64,000 bases of DNA from Actinomyces oris (GCF_001553935.1 NZ_CP014232.1:930001-994000); one strand, 5' to 3'. Positions 29,617-37,804 are shown, counted from the first letter of the stretch. Translations and numbers: made by a program. Notes: generated by a model not told the origin, from the letters alone.

Positions 29617-31056
29617 ATGACTTACCCGCCCGCCTATCCGCCGCCACAGGGATACAGCGGCCCACCGAGCCCGCAGTACCCGCCGCAGGCCGCCTATGGT
29701 TCTCCCCCGGTGAGCGCCCCACAGGGAGGGGCGACCTACGGGCAGCCGCCGACGCCGGCCGGTCACGGCGCGTACATGCCCCCTGCCCAGAGCGCGATTC
29801 CGACACAGTCGGTGATGCGCCCTCCCGGGGCTCCCACTTTCCCGGGTCAGCCCTATCCGCCTCCGTCCGTGCAGGCCTCCGCGCCGCAGTACCAGCCGTA
29901 CCAGTCGCATCAGCAGCAGTTCCAGCAGTTCCAACACGGCGCGGGCTCAGGCGCCGGTTCCGCGTACCTGAGCGGAGCGGTCACCGCACCGGGCTACGCC
30001 GCCTCCGCCAGACCGCCACAGGCGGCCGGCCTGCGCCCAGGAGCGGCCTCATCCCAGGCCTCGGGCGCACTGCAGCACGTGCCGTGGCGCGGTTTGAAAG
30101 CGGCGGCACTGGTCATGATGATCGTTGGCTGCGCCCTTGAGGTCGTCGTCTATGTCACCTACTTCCTCAGTTTGATGCGGGGCAACATATGGGTGTCAGG
30201 TGTCATCATCACGCTCTTATTCGTCGCCACGACACCAGTGATCTGGTGGCACTATTTTGGATTGCGCCACCTATTCCACGACCAGCCAGTCACTGAAATG
30301 TTGGGGCTCTCGCTGTGGTTCGGTTACGGGGTGCTCATGACACCTATTAGCAACACCGACGAGGCTCCATATGCAGGCGTGCAGAATGTCACCGAGATCC
30401 TCCTATTCATCGCCACCACAGTCGGCGCTATCCTCACTATACGCCTCAATCGACGCTTAAGGAATCCGCAGCCATGGCCGATCACTCTGGCCGTGGGTGC
30501 CTGTCATTTCGCGCTCATCAACAGCGCCGCACGCTTGTCACACTTTGGCCTCTTGATCTACTTACACCTATCGACGGGTAAGAGACTCGATCGGCTCACG
30601 ACCAACGCCTGGTTCATACTATCAGATTCAGGTGGAATGGGCCTCCCCTTAGTGCCAGGACTATTTATTCTCGCTATTATCACTTCACTGGCAGTCGCAG
30701 GCCTGTTCCTGGGAGTGAGGCGCCCTTCCAGCACATCCTTCCGAATCGTGTCGACAAGTGCCGTCTCACTTTTGACGCTATATAACATCATCATCGTCCT
30801 CGCCTACGGTTTACCCACGAACGGTGAGTTCACCTACCAACCGTCCAGCACAGGAATCGCGATAGCGATCGTCATCGCTCACGGGGCCTTCCTCATCGGT
30901 TCAACATTGGCGGCCGGACACAAATCTGCAGCCGCTCCTCCCGGTGGCCGCCAGCAGCACCACTATGGCGTCGTGAGCACAGCAGGCCCCCACGGCATGC
31001 AGAACCGCTTCAGCCGGCAGCATCGCTCCCAGTCGCAGTGGGGGAGCGGGCACTGA
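29617..31056 (+). CDS. Membrane protein with Pro/Gln/Tyr-rich N-terminal tail, paralog A
   Basis: A 479-residue protein. Residues 1-150 are a low-complexity Pro/Gly/Tyr/Gln-rich tail, presumably cytoplasmic, ending HVPWRGLKAAALVMM. Eight or so TM helices follow, interrupted by a loop with NTDEAPYAGVQN. The helices' coding DNA is clearly less GC-rich than the tail's. It is similar in layout to the gene at 31130 (WGRDRLAALVLTLLAVGVHV at the tail-helix junction). No family is recognised. Confidence 0.72.
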   Translation: MTYPPAYPPPQGYSGPPSPQYPPQAAYGSPPVSAPQGGATYGQPPTPAGHGAYMPPAQSAIPTQSVMRPPGAPTFPGQPYPPPSVQASAPQYQPYQSHQQQFQQFQHGAGSGAGSAYLSGAVTAPGYAASARPPQAAGLRPGAASSQASGALQHVPWRGLKAAALVMMIVGCALEVVVYVTYFLSLMRGNIWVSGVIITLLFVATTPVIWWHYFGLRHLFHDQPVTEMLGLSLWFGYGVLMTPISNTDEAPYAGVQNVTEILLFIATTVGAILTIRLNRRLRNPQPWPITLAVGACHFALINSAARLSHFGLLIYLHLSTGKRLDRLTTNAWFILSDSGGMGLPLVPGLFILAIITSLAVAGLFLGVRRPSSTSFRIVSTSAVSLLTLYNIIIVLAYGLPTNGEFTYQPSSTGIAIAIVIAHGAFLIGSTLAAGHKSAAAPPGGRQQHHYGVVSTAGPHGMQNRFSRQHRSQSQWGSGH

Positions 31057-31129
31057 TCCCGCCCCTCCACCGCAGGGTTGGCACACGACACCACCTCGGT
31101 CATCGACACAGACCGGCAGCTCGAGCACA

Positions 31130-32629
31130 ATGCCCACTATGCGGCAAGCACCTCATCCTCAGAGCAGCCCCACGCCGACGCCGTCGGACGCTGACGGACA
31201 CAGGTCGGCCATGTCATACGGCGTGATACCACACGGACCGTACACCCCCGCGTCGTCGCCGCATGCGGCCCTCACGCCGGGCTACGGCCCCCAGAGCGGG
31301 CAGCAGGTCGACTACCCCTATCTTTTCCAGGCCCAGACCGCTCCTCCGACGCAACCGGTGGCACCGCACCTGTCCGGCATCGGTCAGCCCGCCCGGAGCA
31401 TTGTCGCCAACGGGATTGATAGCGACCCCTACTCAGCCGGGCCCACCGCCAGCTTTCCCAGGTTTGCCCCCAGCCCACTCCCCACCCCTGCCCTCGCACC
31501 CCCGCAGCCGTTCGCGCCACCACCTCTGGTCAGCGCGCCGCTACTCGGCATCACCCGCAAGGCCACCTCGCCCTCACCGGCTCCCTGGGGACGCGACCGG
31601 CTGGCAGCCCTCGTACTGACACTGTTAGCGGTCGGGGTTCACGTGATTTGGACGATCAATGATACGTCCGCAAACACGAGTTTCCCTTCCTTGCATAATC
31701 CCACAACGCAAGACTACTACAATGCGCTGTATTACATTCCACACACGTTAGGCGCTTGGTGGCTCATTCTTGTCGCGATCCCCATCATCACCATCACCAG
31801 AAACCAGGCCAGCGCCATCACAACAGCAGCCTCACTTCAACTGTTCTTCATTGACATACTCATCTTCAACAACAGCCTCACCGGCAACCCCCTCCCTATC
31901 TTATGTCTTCTGGCCACTGGTGGAGCAGCAATCTTCACAACCCTGATGGGAAGAACTACTCAGCCCCCTCGACATTGGCTGGTAAGTCTCGGAATGGGAA
32001 TGAATATATTCCTCCTCGTGTCCATGCTCCACCGGCTCATGAGAATAATCCTGAGCGCAAAACAGTTTCGATCAGGTCAGATCAACCAAACAGTCAACAT
32101 ATGGATGTCCCCCGCCATCGCATCGAACGATCGAGGAATTCCGCTCACTGTCGGAGTGGCCATCACGATCATCGTGGTCATCATCGCCTCGATCAGCCTC
32201 TATCTAGGACTCTCATCCCCCACCAGTCGCACATTCCCCTACACCGTTGGAGCCGCCCCCACAATCATAGCGCTGGTCAATATGTACATTCTCTCCGCGT
32301 TCGGTCTTTCCCGCGCCATCGTCGCCTCAGCTCTCGGCGTGACCAGCATCGGCACGGGCAAGCATCCGCACACGGAACTGCGAGCATGGTTGGCGTCCAT
32401 CCTTCTCGCCCTTCTCGCCACGGGAGTGACAGCACTCCTGAGCCGCAGCTCCGCCGCCCAACGGCACATGCAGACGCCCCGGGGCACGGCGCAGCCCTTG
32501 GCCACCAGGGCACCCTGTTTCAGTGCTGCCGCCCCCGCATATCCAGGAGGACCTCAGGCACCCCAACAGGGAGTGACTGGCCTCACTAACTTCGCGCCAT
32601 CCGCTGTCCCATCGGCTCCGAACTCCTGA
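31130..32629 (+). CDS. Membrane protein with Pro-rich N-terminal tail, paralog B
   Basis: A 499-residue protein with the same layout as its upstream neighbour: a Pro/Ser/Ala-rich tail of about 160 residues, then about eight TM helices with a long cluster of polar Ser/Gln loops, and a Pro/Ala-rich C-terminus. ATG 31130 is used; ATG 31211 (MSYGVIPHGPYTP) aligns better with the MTYPPAYPP start of paralog A and may be the true one. Function unknown. Confidence 0.68.
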   Translation: MPTMRQAPHPQSSPTPTPSDADGHRSAMSYGVIPHGPYTPASSPHAALTPGYGPQSGQQVDYPYLFQAQTAPPTQPVAPHLSGIGQPARSIVANGIDSDPYSAGPTASFPRFAPSPLPTPALAPPQPFAPPPLVSAPLLGITRKATSPSPAPWGRDRLAALVLTLLAVGVHVIWTINDTSANTSFPSLHNPTTQDYYNALYYIPHTLGAWWLILVAIPIITITRNQASAITTAASLQLFFIDILIFNNSLTGNPLPILCLLATGGAAIFTTLMGRTTQPPRHWLVSLGMGMNIFLLVSMLHRLMRIILSAKQFRSGQINQTVNIWMSPAIASNDRGIPLTVGVAITIIVVIIASISLYLGLSSPTSRTFPYTVGAAPTIIALVNMYILSAFGLSRAIVASALGVTSIGTGKHPHTELRAWLASILLALLATGVTALLSRSSAAQRHMQTPRGTAQPLATRAPCFSAAAPAYPGGPQAPQQGVTGLTNFAPSAVPSAPNS

Positions 32630-32703
32630 TGACGGTGCACTACGTCGGTGCGCCACCACTCACCTGGCCACGTCGCCAGCCCATGTCACCAAGGAGTTCT
32701 CCC

Positions 32704-33006
32704 ATGCGTACTCGCAAGATCGTGTCAGCCGCCCTGATCGTTGCCGCCCTCGCCGTCGGCACCGCCGCCTGCGGCTCCATGAATGCCGACAAGGACAAGA
32801 TGGAGCAGACCTCCACCCCGAACGGCACCATGAGCGACGGCAAGATGTCCGATGGAAAGATGAGCGACGGAAAGACCGAGGACGGGAAGATGTCGGATAA
32901 CAAGATGTCCGACAGCCCCACCTCCGGCAGCATGTCGGACGGCAAGATGAGCGACGACAAGATGTCGGCCGCCCCCTCGGCCAGCGCTATGAGCGACGGC
33001 AAGTAG
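32704..33006 (+). CDS. Small lipoprotein with MSDGK repeats
   Basis: A 100-residue lipoprotein with a signal peptide ending in lipobox GTAAC. The mature part is almost entirely a repeat of (K)MSDGK, varied as KMSDNK, KMSDSP and KMSDDK: nine or so units of five residues. AAGGAG before ATG 32704 is a good ribosome-binding site. The repeat's charge pattern (Lys, Asp, Met) is unlike most known domains. It could act as a surface spacer or bind metal. Function unknown. Confidence 0.8.
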   Translation: MRTRKIVSAALIVAALAVGTAACGSMNADKDKMEQTSTPNGTMSDGKMSDGKMSDGKTEDGKMSDNKMSDSPTSGSMSDGKMSDDKMSAAPSASAMSDGK

Positions 33007-33026
33007 ACCTCACCATGACCCGAACG

Positions 33027-33071
33027 GGCTCCGGTCCACATTCACTCAATGAGTGCGGACCGGAGCCTTTC
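33027..33071. terminator. Bidirectional hairpin terminator
   Basis: GGCTCCGGTCC (33027-33037) pairs with GGACCGGAGCC (33057-33067), with an inner CACTC/GAGTG stem and a TTT run after it. It lies between the lipoprotein and the convergent SDR gene. Confidence 0.8.
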
Positions 33072-33097
33072 TGATGCCTACCCCACGAAGGTGGCGA

Positions 33098-33784
33098 TCA
33101 TGACAGGTCGGCGTACTCCTGCGGTACGTCAGCAACAGCCTGGGCTATGGGGGTGTCGCCGTCGTAGAAGGGGATGACCTTACCGATACTGGCCGGCTCG
33201 GCGAGCACGGCGGTGATAACGCGGGCGACGTTCCCACGCGACGTCGGCGCCTTCGAGGTCGGGGTGCCCTTGGGGACGCGAGCCACGGTGATGGCACCGG
33301 TGGGTTCATCCAGGGTCAGCAGGCCCGGCCCCAAGATCGTCCAGGCCAGGTCGGTGGTCTGCAGGTGTCGGTCTGCCGCGATCTTGGCAATGGCGTAGGC
33401 GCGCAGCGGGTGGTCGTCGGGAACCTCGCCGTAGGCGGTGAGGAAGGAGACCATGACGTAGCGCGTGACCCCGGCTGCGGCGGCGGCCTCCATGGAGCGG
33501 ATGGCGGCGGCGCGGTCGACGGCGTCGGTACGCTCCGGGCCTCCCTTGCCGCCGGCCCCGGCGGACCAGACGATCGCGTCAGCACCGGCGAAGACCCGGG
33601 TGAGCTCAGCGACGTCGGCTTCCTCGACGGACAGGACCAGCGGGGTGGCTCCGGTGGCGGCGACGTCGGCGGAGTGGTCAGGGTTGCGGATGAGGGAGAC
33701 GACCTCGTGGCCGGCGTCCACGAGCAGCGGGGCGGCCAGCAGCGCGACCTTGCCGTGACCTCCGATCATGACGATGCGGGGCAT
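33098..33784 (-). CDS. NAD(P)-binding atypical SDR protein
   Basis: A 228-residue Rossmann protein of the NmrA/YwnB type. The nucleotide motif is GGHGKVA (8-14), then WSAGAGGKGGPERTDAVDRA, the YVMVSFLTAYG strand (no classical YxxxK; AYAIAKIAADRHL has the nearest Y-K pair), and LGPGLLTLDEPTGAI. Probable activity: NAD(P)H-dependent reductase or redox sensor; substrate unknown. GAAAGGG precedes ATG 33784. Confidence 0.82.
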   Translation of the reverse strand: MPRIVMIGGHGKVALLAAPLLVDAGHEVVSLIRNPDHSADVAATGATPLVLSVEEADVAELTRVFAGADAIVWSAGAGGKGGPERTDAVDRAAAIRSMEAAAAAGVTRYVMVSFLTAYGEVPDDHPLRAYAIAKIAADRHLQTTDLAWTILGPGLLTLDEPTGAITVARVPKGTPTSKAPTSRGNVARVITAVLAEPASIGKVIPFYDGDTPIAQAVADVPQEYADLS

Positions 33785-33932
33785 AAGCGAGCCCTTTCTG
33801 TACGTTCCTGGAGCATTCGGGGCCGATCAGACACATCGCCCCGGGTGATGCCCCACTATCCACCCCACTTGCACCGTACGCATCCCCTTCCCGCGCTGCG
33901 CGAACTGGGGCATCGCGCCGACAGCGCGCCCG

Positions 33933-34667
33933 TCAGTCGCGGGCGTGGACGGCCACGAAGTTGGCCAGGAGCTTCCAGGAGTCGGAGACGTCGTCAAGGC
34001 GCACGCGGGCCTGAAGCTCGGCGAGCTCGTCGTCGGCGAAGTAGCCGTGACCGGAGTAGAAGCCGAGCCGGTGGGCGAGGTAGTCGCCGTCGAGCTCGGG
34101 ATGGAACTGGGTGGCGTACAGGTTGGACCCGATCCGGAACATTTGGACCGGGCACGCCTCACCGGTTCCTAGGACGACGGCGTGGGGCGGCAGCGTCGTC
34201 ACCGCCTCCTTGTGGGCGACGAAGGCCTGGAAGACCTTCGGGACGCCCGCGCAGATCGGGTCGGCCAGGCCGGCCTCGGTGAGAGTGACCTCGGGGGCGG
34301 TGACGGCCTCACCGTAGGTGGTATCGACGACGGCGCCCTGGTGGCAGGCGAGCGTACCGACGCCGTAGCAGGCGCCGAAGAAGGGGAAGTCGGCCTCGAC
34401 GACGCGGTCGAGCAGGCCGGAGAGCTCGGCCTCGACGCGCTTCTGGGTGGCGGACTTCTTCTCCGGCGGGGTGGAGGCGTTGAAGGGGGAGCCGCCCACG
34501 AGGATGCCGGACCAGTCGTCCAGGTCGATCTGCGGCAGGGACTGGGACTCCAGGCGCAGGCGGCGGAGCGTGGACTCCTCCAGGCCGGTGCGCTTGAGGA
34601 ACGCCTCGTACTCGGCGTCGGCAGGCTCGTCGTCGCTGCGGGTGGCCAGGAAGAGGAAGGGTTTCAC
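33933..34667 (-). CDS. Class I glutamine amidotransferase, intact
   Basis: A 244-residue GATase1 protein (GuaA-like) from GTG 34667. The catalytic triad is visible: C100 in FFGACYGVG, H189 and E191 in QFHPELD. The N-terminus (ATRSDDEPADAEYEAFLKRT) and ILVGGSPFNASTP place it in the stand-alone group often annotated 'glutamine amidotransferase', whose acceptor is not known. Its paralog at 28789 has lost the Cys and His. Confidence 0.88.
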   Translation of the reverse strand: MKPFLFLATRSDDEPADAEYEAFLKRTGLEESTLRRLRLESQSLPQIDLDDWSGILVGGSPFNASTPPEKKSATQKRVEAELSGLLDRVVEADFPFFGACYGVGTLACHQGAVVDTTYGEAVTAPEVTLTEAGLADPICAGVPKVFQAFVAHKEAVTTLPPHAVVLGTGEACPVQMFRIGSNLYATQFHPELDGDYLAHRLGFYSGHGYFADDELAELQARVRLDDVSDSWKLLANFVAVHARD

Positions 34668-34734
34668 GAGATGACCTTAACGGGGGCCGACAGCCTGGGC
34701 AGCATCCTTTTCCACGCCGTTCCCAGAATCACGT

Positions 34735-35556
34735 TCAGGAACCGGCCCGCAGGCCTCTGAGGATCTCCTCGACGGCGGCCAGGGTGACGCCGGAGGCCTG
34801 CCTCAGGGAGAGCTGCGCCCGCCCGAGGTTGCCGCCGGCGGCCGGGGCGTCGAGGTAGGTCAGGGCGGAGACCGCCACTCCCCTCGCGGCCAGGATCATG
34901 GCTTCGGCCACGGAGTCGGTGACGGCGGCGTCGGCCCCCAGGGAGACCAGGGCACGGGACTCGGCCGGGCTCGGACGCAGCGGCCCGGGCACGAGGGCGA
35001 CCACGGAGCTACCGCTCACGCCGCGAAGGCTCCCCAGGCGCTCGGTGAGCGTTGCGTCCCAGCCAGCCGAGACCATGCCGGGGGCCGGGAAGAGAGAGCC
35101 ACCGGAGAGGTTGAGGTGGTCGGCGACGACGCGCACCTGTCCTGGCGCCGAGCCGCCGGCCACGTCACCGGAGCCACGCAGCGGGGTGGCGCGGGTGACG
35201 AGCAGCGCGGCGCGCAGGCGGGCCCCGCTGGCGATCCGGGCCAGCGCCGTCGCACTACGGGCGGCCTCGCCCTCATACACGCTGGTGCGACCACGGGCGA
35301 CGAGGACGCCGAGGCCACCGCGCTCATAGGACATGAGCGCGTCCTCGTGGCCCGGGGCACTGGGAGCCTCGACGCCGGGCAGGAAGGACAGGCGCACCCG
35401 GGCCGAGGGGCGCCCCCAGGCCTGGTCGAGATCGCGCAGGAAGACGGGCTCGGCGACGACGAGGAGGTCGTGGCGAGCGCGCCCGGTGGCCAGGAGGATG
35501 GAGGCGCCGTCGGGGTCCTCGTCCCAGATTCCTGGTGGGGCGGACTGCTGGACCAT
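34735..35556 (-). CDS. Degenerate purine-nucleoside-phosphorylase-like protein
   Basis: A 273-residue protein that follows the class II PNP (PunA) layout: an early LSFLPGVEAPSAPGHEDALM segment, GRTSVYEGEA at 89-98 in place of GRFHxYEG, LLVTRATPLRG in place of the TNAAGGLN loop, VADHLNLSGG (compare DHINL), and VTDSVAEAMILAARGVAVSA in place of VGMSTVPEVxxARHxGxxVxG. The phosphate-site His is Ser (S92), and the Asn/Met/Glu purine-binding residues are replaced. It is probably not an active phosphorylase. The start is ATG 35556. Confidence 0.72.
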   Translation of the reverse strand: MVQQSAPPGIWDEDPDGASILLATGRARHDLLVVAEPVFLRDLDQAWGRPSARVRLSFLPGVEAPSAPGHEDALMSYERGGLGVLVARGRTSVYEGEAARSATALARIASGARLRAALLVTRATPLRGSGDVAGGSAPGQVRVVADHLNLSGGSLFPAPGMVSAGWDATLTERLGSLRGVSGSSVVALVPGPLRPSPAESRALVSLGADAAVTDSVAEAMILAARGVAVSALTYLDAPAAGGNLGRAQLSLRQASGVTLAAVEEILRGLRAGS

Positions 35557-35691
35557 GGATTCTCCTCGAGTGCGCCCGGGGCGGGCGGTGGGACAGGGAA
35601 CGACGACCGACGTGGGACGCCGGTCAGGGTGGAGCGAAGTCTACGCGAAGACGCCGACCGCCGCCGACCTGGGGCCCCATCCCTCACTCAC

Positions 35692-35745
35692 CGACAAAAT
35701 CTTCAGAATCGACGCGGCTCCGGGTCGATTCTGAAGTTTCGGTCG
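35692..35745. repeat. Palindromic repeat family, copy 2
   Basis: CGACAAAATCTTCAGAATCG and its near-complement CGATTCTGAAGTTTCGGTCG enclose the loop CGCGGCTCCGGG. It lies between the convergent ends... of the PNP-like gene's promoter side and the 35816 membrane gene's stop, in the 35557-35815 gap. Confidence 0.75.
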
Positions 35746-35815
35746 AAGTGTGTGCGGGGCGGCGGGCCGGGCAGGGCGGGCCGAGCGGCGGCAGGCTCGG
35801 ACACACCTCCACGAT

Positions 35816-36328
35816 CTACATGGTGCGGTTGAAGTAGATGTTCCCTCCGATGAAGCTGACCAGCTGGAGCCACAGGACGACCACCAGGGCCAGCTTCATC
35901 GACCCCCCGAAGGCACCCACGGCGCCGACGACAACGTTGCCGAACAACCCGACGACGCCGGCCAGAGCCCATGCCCGCTGCGAGGTGGCCCTGTCCCGCT
36001 CGTCCTTCCGCCTCTCGAGCCCACGGACGGCGAAGGTGTCGTGCCCACGTCTCTTCGCGATGATCAGGGCGATGTACACGAGCATCACGACTGACGCCCC
36101 GCTGGCGCCACCATAGAAGAAGTACAGAACGCCGTTGGACATCGGGATCGTCAACACAGCCGCCCACAGAAGGGTCACGACGGCGACAACGCAGGCCATG
36201 CCTCCAATGGCGGACCGCCGCCGCTTGGTGGCCTTCTGGCTTGCCCGAGCACTCGACGTCGAGCCCGGGGAGGACGAAGCGGCTGCCGCAGCGGAGGAAG
36301 GTGTAGGCGTGGGATCCGACTCAGACAT
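35816..36328 (-). CDS. Membrane protein in HTH-linked operon
   Basis: A 170-residue protein with a Ser/Ala/Pro-rich N-terminus (about 35 residues) and four TM helices (about 42-62, 70-90, 118-138, 145-162), with a charged loop GLERRKDERDRATSQRAWAL between helices 2 and 3 and a final NIYFNRTM. ATG 36328 is preceded by GAGGAGAT and overlaps the HTH gene's stop by eight bases. This layout, a short XRE regulator directly followed by a small membrane protein, is common in Gram-positives (YozG/DUF2178-like pairs). Confidence 0.75.
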   Translation of the reverse strand: MSESDPTPTPSSAAAAASSSPGSTSSARASQKATKRRRSAIGGMACVVAVVTLLWAAVLTIPMSNGVLYFFYGGASGASVVMLVYIALIIAKRRGHDTFAVRGLERRKDERDRATSQRAWALAGVVGLFGNVVVGAVGAFGGSMKLALVVVLWLQLVSFIGGNIYFNRTM

Positions 36329-36509
36329 GAAAGATCTCCTCAACAGCGGTCTCAAAGTAGCGGGCTATGGCGATGGCCAGAGGAAGGGAGGGGTCGTACT
36401 TGCCTTTTTCGATGGAGTTAACGCTCTGTCTGGAGACACCCAGGGCGGCTCCGAGCTGGGCCTGGGTGAGGCCTCGAGCCTCGCGCAGACTGCGCACGTC
36501 ATTATCCAT
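36321..36509 (-). CDS. Short XRE-family (Cro/CI) regulator
   Basis: A 62-residue HTH protein: LREARGLTQAQLGAALGVSR, QSVNSIEKGKYDPSLPLAIA, IARYFETAVEEIF. It is only the HTH domain, as in the YgzD/YozG type. ATG 36509 (MDNDVRSLRE) is chosen over an upstream frame. Likely the repressor of its own operon through the repeated GCTTGACA sites upstream. Confidence 0.88.
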   Translation of the reverse strand: MDNDVRSLREARGLTQAQLGAALGVSRQSVNSIEKGKYDPSLPLAIAIARYFETAVEEIFHV

Positions 36510-36545
36510 GAGCCTCACCACCCGCGGAGCGGCGAGACAACCCAC

Positions 36546-36941
36546 TCATGCCGCAGCCGCGTTCCGGACGGCACGCAGTCTCGGGGACAGCCACGCGACA
36601 CCGATGATGGACACGCTGACCATGGCGGCGCCTATGAGATGAACGACCAGCAGAAGTGGTCCGGTGGAGAGATGACTGGTCGCCGGGAACACGAAGCCCA
36701 CCATGATGCCTGTGGGGAGGGAGCAGACGAGACCGGCTTGCTGCCCGCTGAGCTTCTTGAGGAGCTCGGACGCCTCCTCGGCACGGACCTCGGGCAGATG
36801 GCGAGCCGAGTACCGGTAGACGAGCAGGTAGAGGACGATCCCGGCGACGATGCCACCGACCACCCCGGCAACGAAGGTGACAGCGGAGGAGGTCGACGAC
36901 GTGGCGGCCAGGACAGAAGGAGCGGAGACGGCGGAGAGCAT
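36546..36941 (-). CDS. Membrane protein, first gene of HTH-linked operon
   Basis: About 131 residues with two to three TM helices (AVTFVAGVVGGIVAGIVLYL; GLVCSLPTGIMVGFVFPAT; LLLVVHLIGAAMVSVSIIGV) and a charged loop HLPEVRAEEASELLKKLSGQ. ATG 36941 has AAGGGA at proper spacing; TTG 36965 and ATG 36950 are alternatives. It precedes the HTH gene by 36 bases. Confidence 0.65.
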   Translation of the reverse strand: MLSAVSAPSVLAATSSTSSAVTFVAGVVGGIVAGIVLYLLVYRYSARHLPEVRAEEASELLKKLSGQQAGLVCSLPTGIMVGFVFPATSHLSTGPLLLVVHLIGAAMVSVSIIGVAWLSPRLRAVRNAAAA

Positions 36942-36990
36942 GGCGATCATCCCTTGATTAGCCAACCACCCCGAGAGAGGGTGTCATGTT

Positions 36991-37035
36991 TGCTTGACAT
37001 GTCTAGTGTGCTTGACAGAGCCGACCATGTCAAGC
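36991..37035. promoter_or_regulatory. Repeated operator GCTTGACA x3
   Basis: TGCTTGACA at 36991-36999 and 37009-37017 and the inverted TGTCAAGC at 37028-37035 lie about 50-95 bases before the operon start on the minus strand. The sites also supply a TTGACA-type -35. Likely bound by the HTH regulator of this operon. Confidence 0.5.
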
Positions 37036-37086
37036 GTGCTTCACTCGAAGAGTCCGGGCCGCCAGCACCCACCTCAGACGAACTCT

Positions 37087-37142
37087 TCGACAGAATCTTC
37101 AGAATCGACGCGGCTCCGGGTCGATTCTGAAGATTCTGTCGA
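37087..37142. repeat. Palindromic repeat family, copy 3 (perfect)
   Basis: A perfect 23-base stem: it starts TCGACAGAATCTTCAGAATC (37087) and ends with its exact complement (ending 37142), around the loop GCGGCTCCGG. It lies between divergent promoters in the 36942-37292 gap. Confidence 0.85.
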
Positions 37143-37245
37143 TCTGAGTGCGGGCCAGGCCGGCGCGCCGCGTGCGTGCGGGCTGGCAGGCCGGCACACC
37201 GAGCACGTGCGGGCTGAGCGGCGCACCACCTTCACGCAAACGTTA

Positions 37246-37262
37246 TTGCACATAATGTGCAA
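37246..37262. promoter_or_regulatory. 17-bp perfect palindrome before the 37293 gene
   Basis: TTGCACATAATGTGCAA is a perfect palindrome 31 bases before ATG 37293, in locally AT-rich DNA. It looks like an operator. Confidence 0.5.
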
Positions 37263-37292
37263 GAACAATGAGAAGTCATTTAGCATCCCACC

Positions 37293-37661
37293 ATGACTGA
37301 GCGCTTGTACACCATTAATGCACCAATCGATCAAGTTCGATCAATCGTTACCGAGTTCTTCACTCAGGAGGGTTGGACCGTCGCGCCCTTCTCCGCCGAC
37401 ACCCTCCAGATCACCCGCGGCAAGAAGGGCATGTCCATCGCCTTCAGCGCCCTCATGGGCAGCAGCTTCTACCTTTCGCAGAACCTTCAGTTCGGGACCG
37501 GCCCGCACGGCGAGACCCTGGTGCGCTACCTCTCCTCAACGGGGTCGGCCATCATCGGCAGCGCCCTCGGCATGCGCAAGGCCGTCAAGACCCACGCCGA
37601 GTACGCCGAGAAGCTCGCCGACACCCTGCAGGCCCGAGACATCCTCATGAGCATCCGGTAG
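37293..37661 (+). CDS. Small conserved-type protein, unknown
   Basis: A 122-residue soluble protein starting MTERLYTINAPIDQVRSIVT. The pattern EFFTQEGWTVAPFSADTLQI, GKKGMSIAFSALMG, then GETLVRYLSSTGSAIIGSAL suggests an alpha/beta fold with a glycine-rich end, perhaps like small steroidogenic-acute-regulatory or 'DUF' proteins of firmicutes, but I cannot name the family. Single gene with its own operator-like palindrome. Confidence 0.65.
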   Translation: MTERLYTINAPIDQVRSIVTEFFTQEGWTVAPFSADTLQITRGKKGMSIAFSALMGSSFYLSQNLQFGTGPHGETLVRYLSSTGSAIIGSALGMRKAVKTHAEYAEKLADTLQARDILMSIR

Positions 37662-37757
37662 CCGCCGGCTCCTGCGCGTCTCCCCTCACCCCTATCCACC
37701 CACTGCGCCTCCGGTCCTCCACTGCCCGGAGGCCACCTGCTGCTCAGCTCCCGCTCC

Positions 37758-37770
37758 GGTCCGACGTCGG
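37758..37770. promoter_or_regulatory. 13-mer GGTCCGACGTCGG, copy 3
   Basis: Identical to 1168-1180 and 11620-11632. It lies 34 bases before the hrpB start. Confidence 0.35.
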
Positions 37771-37804
37771 CCCCATCCACTCCCCCACCGGGCACAATCG
37801 GGGC

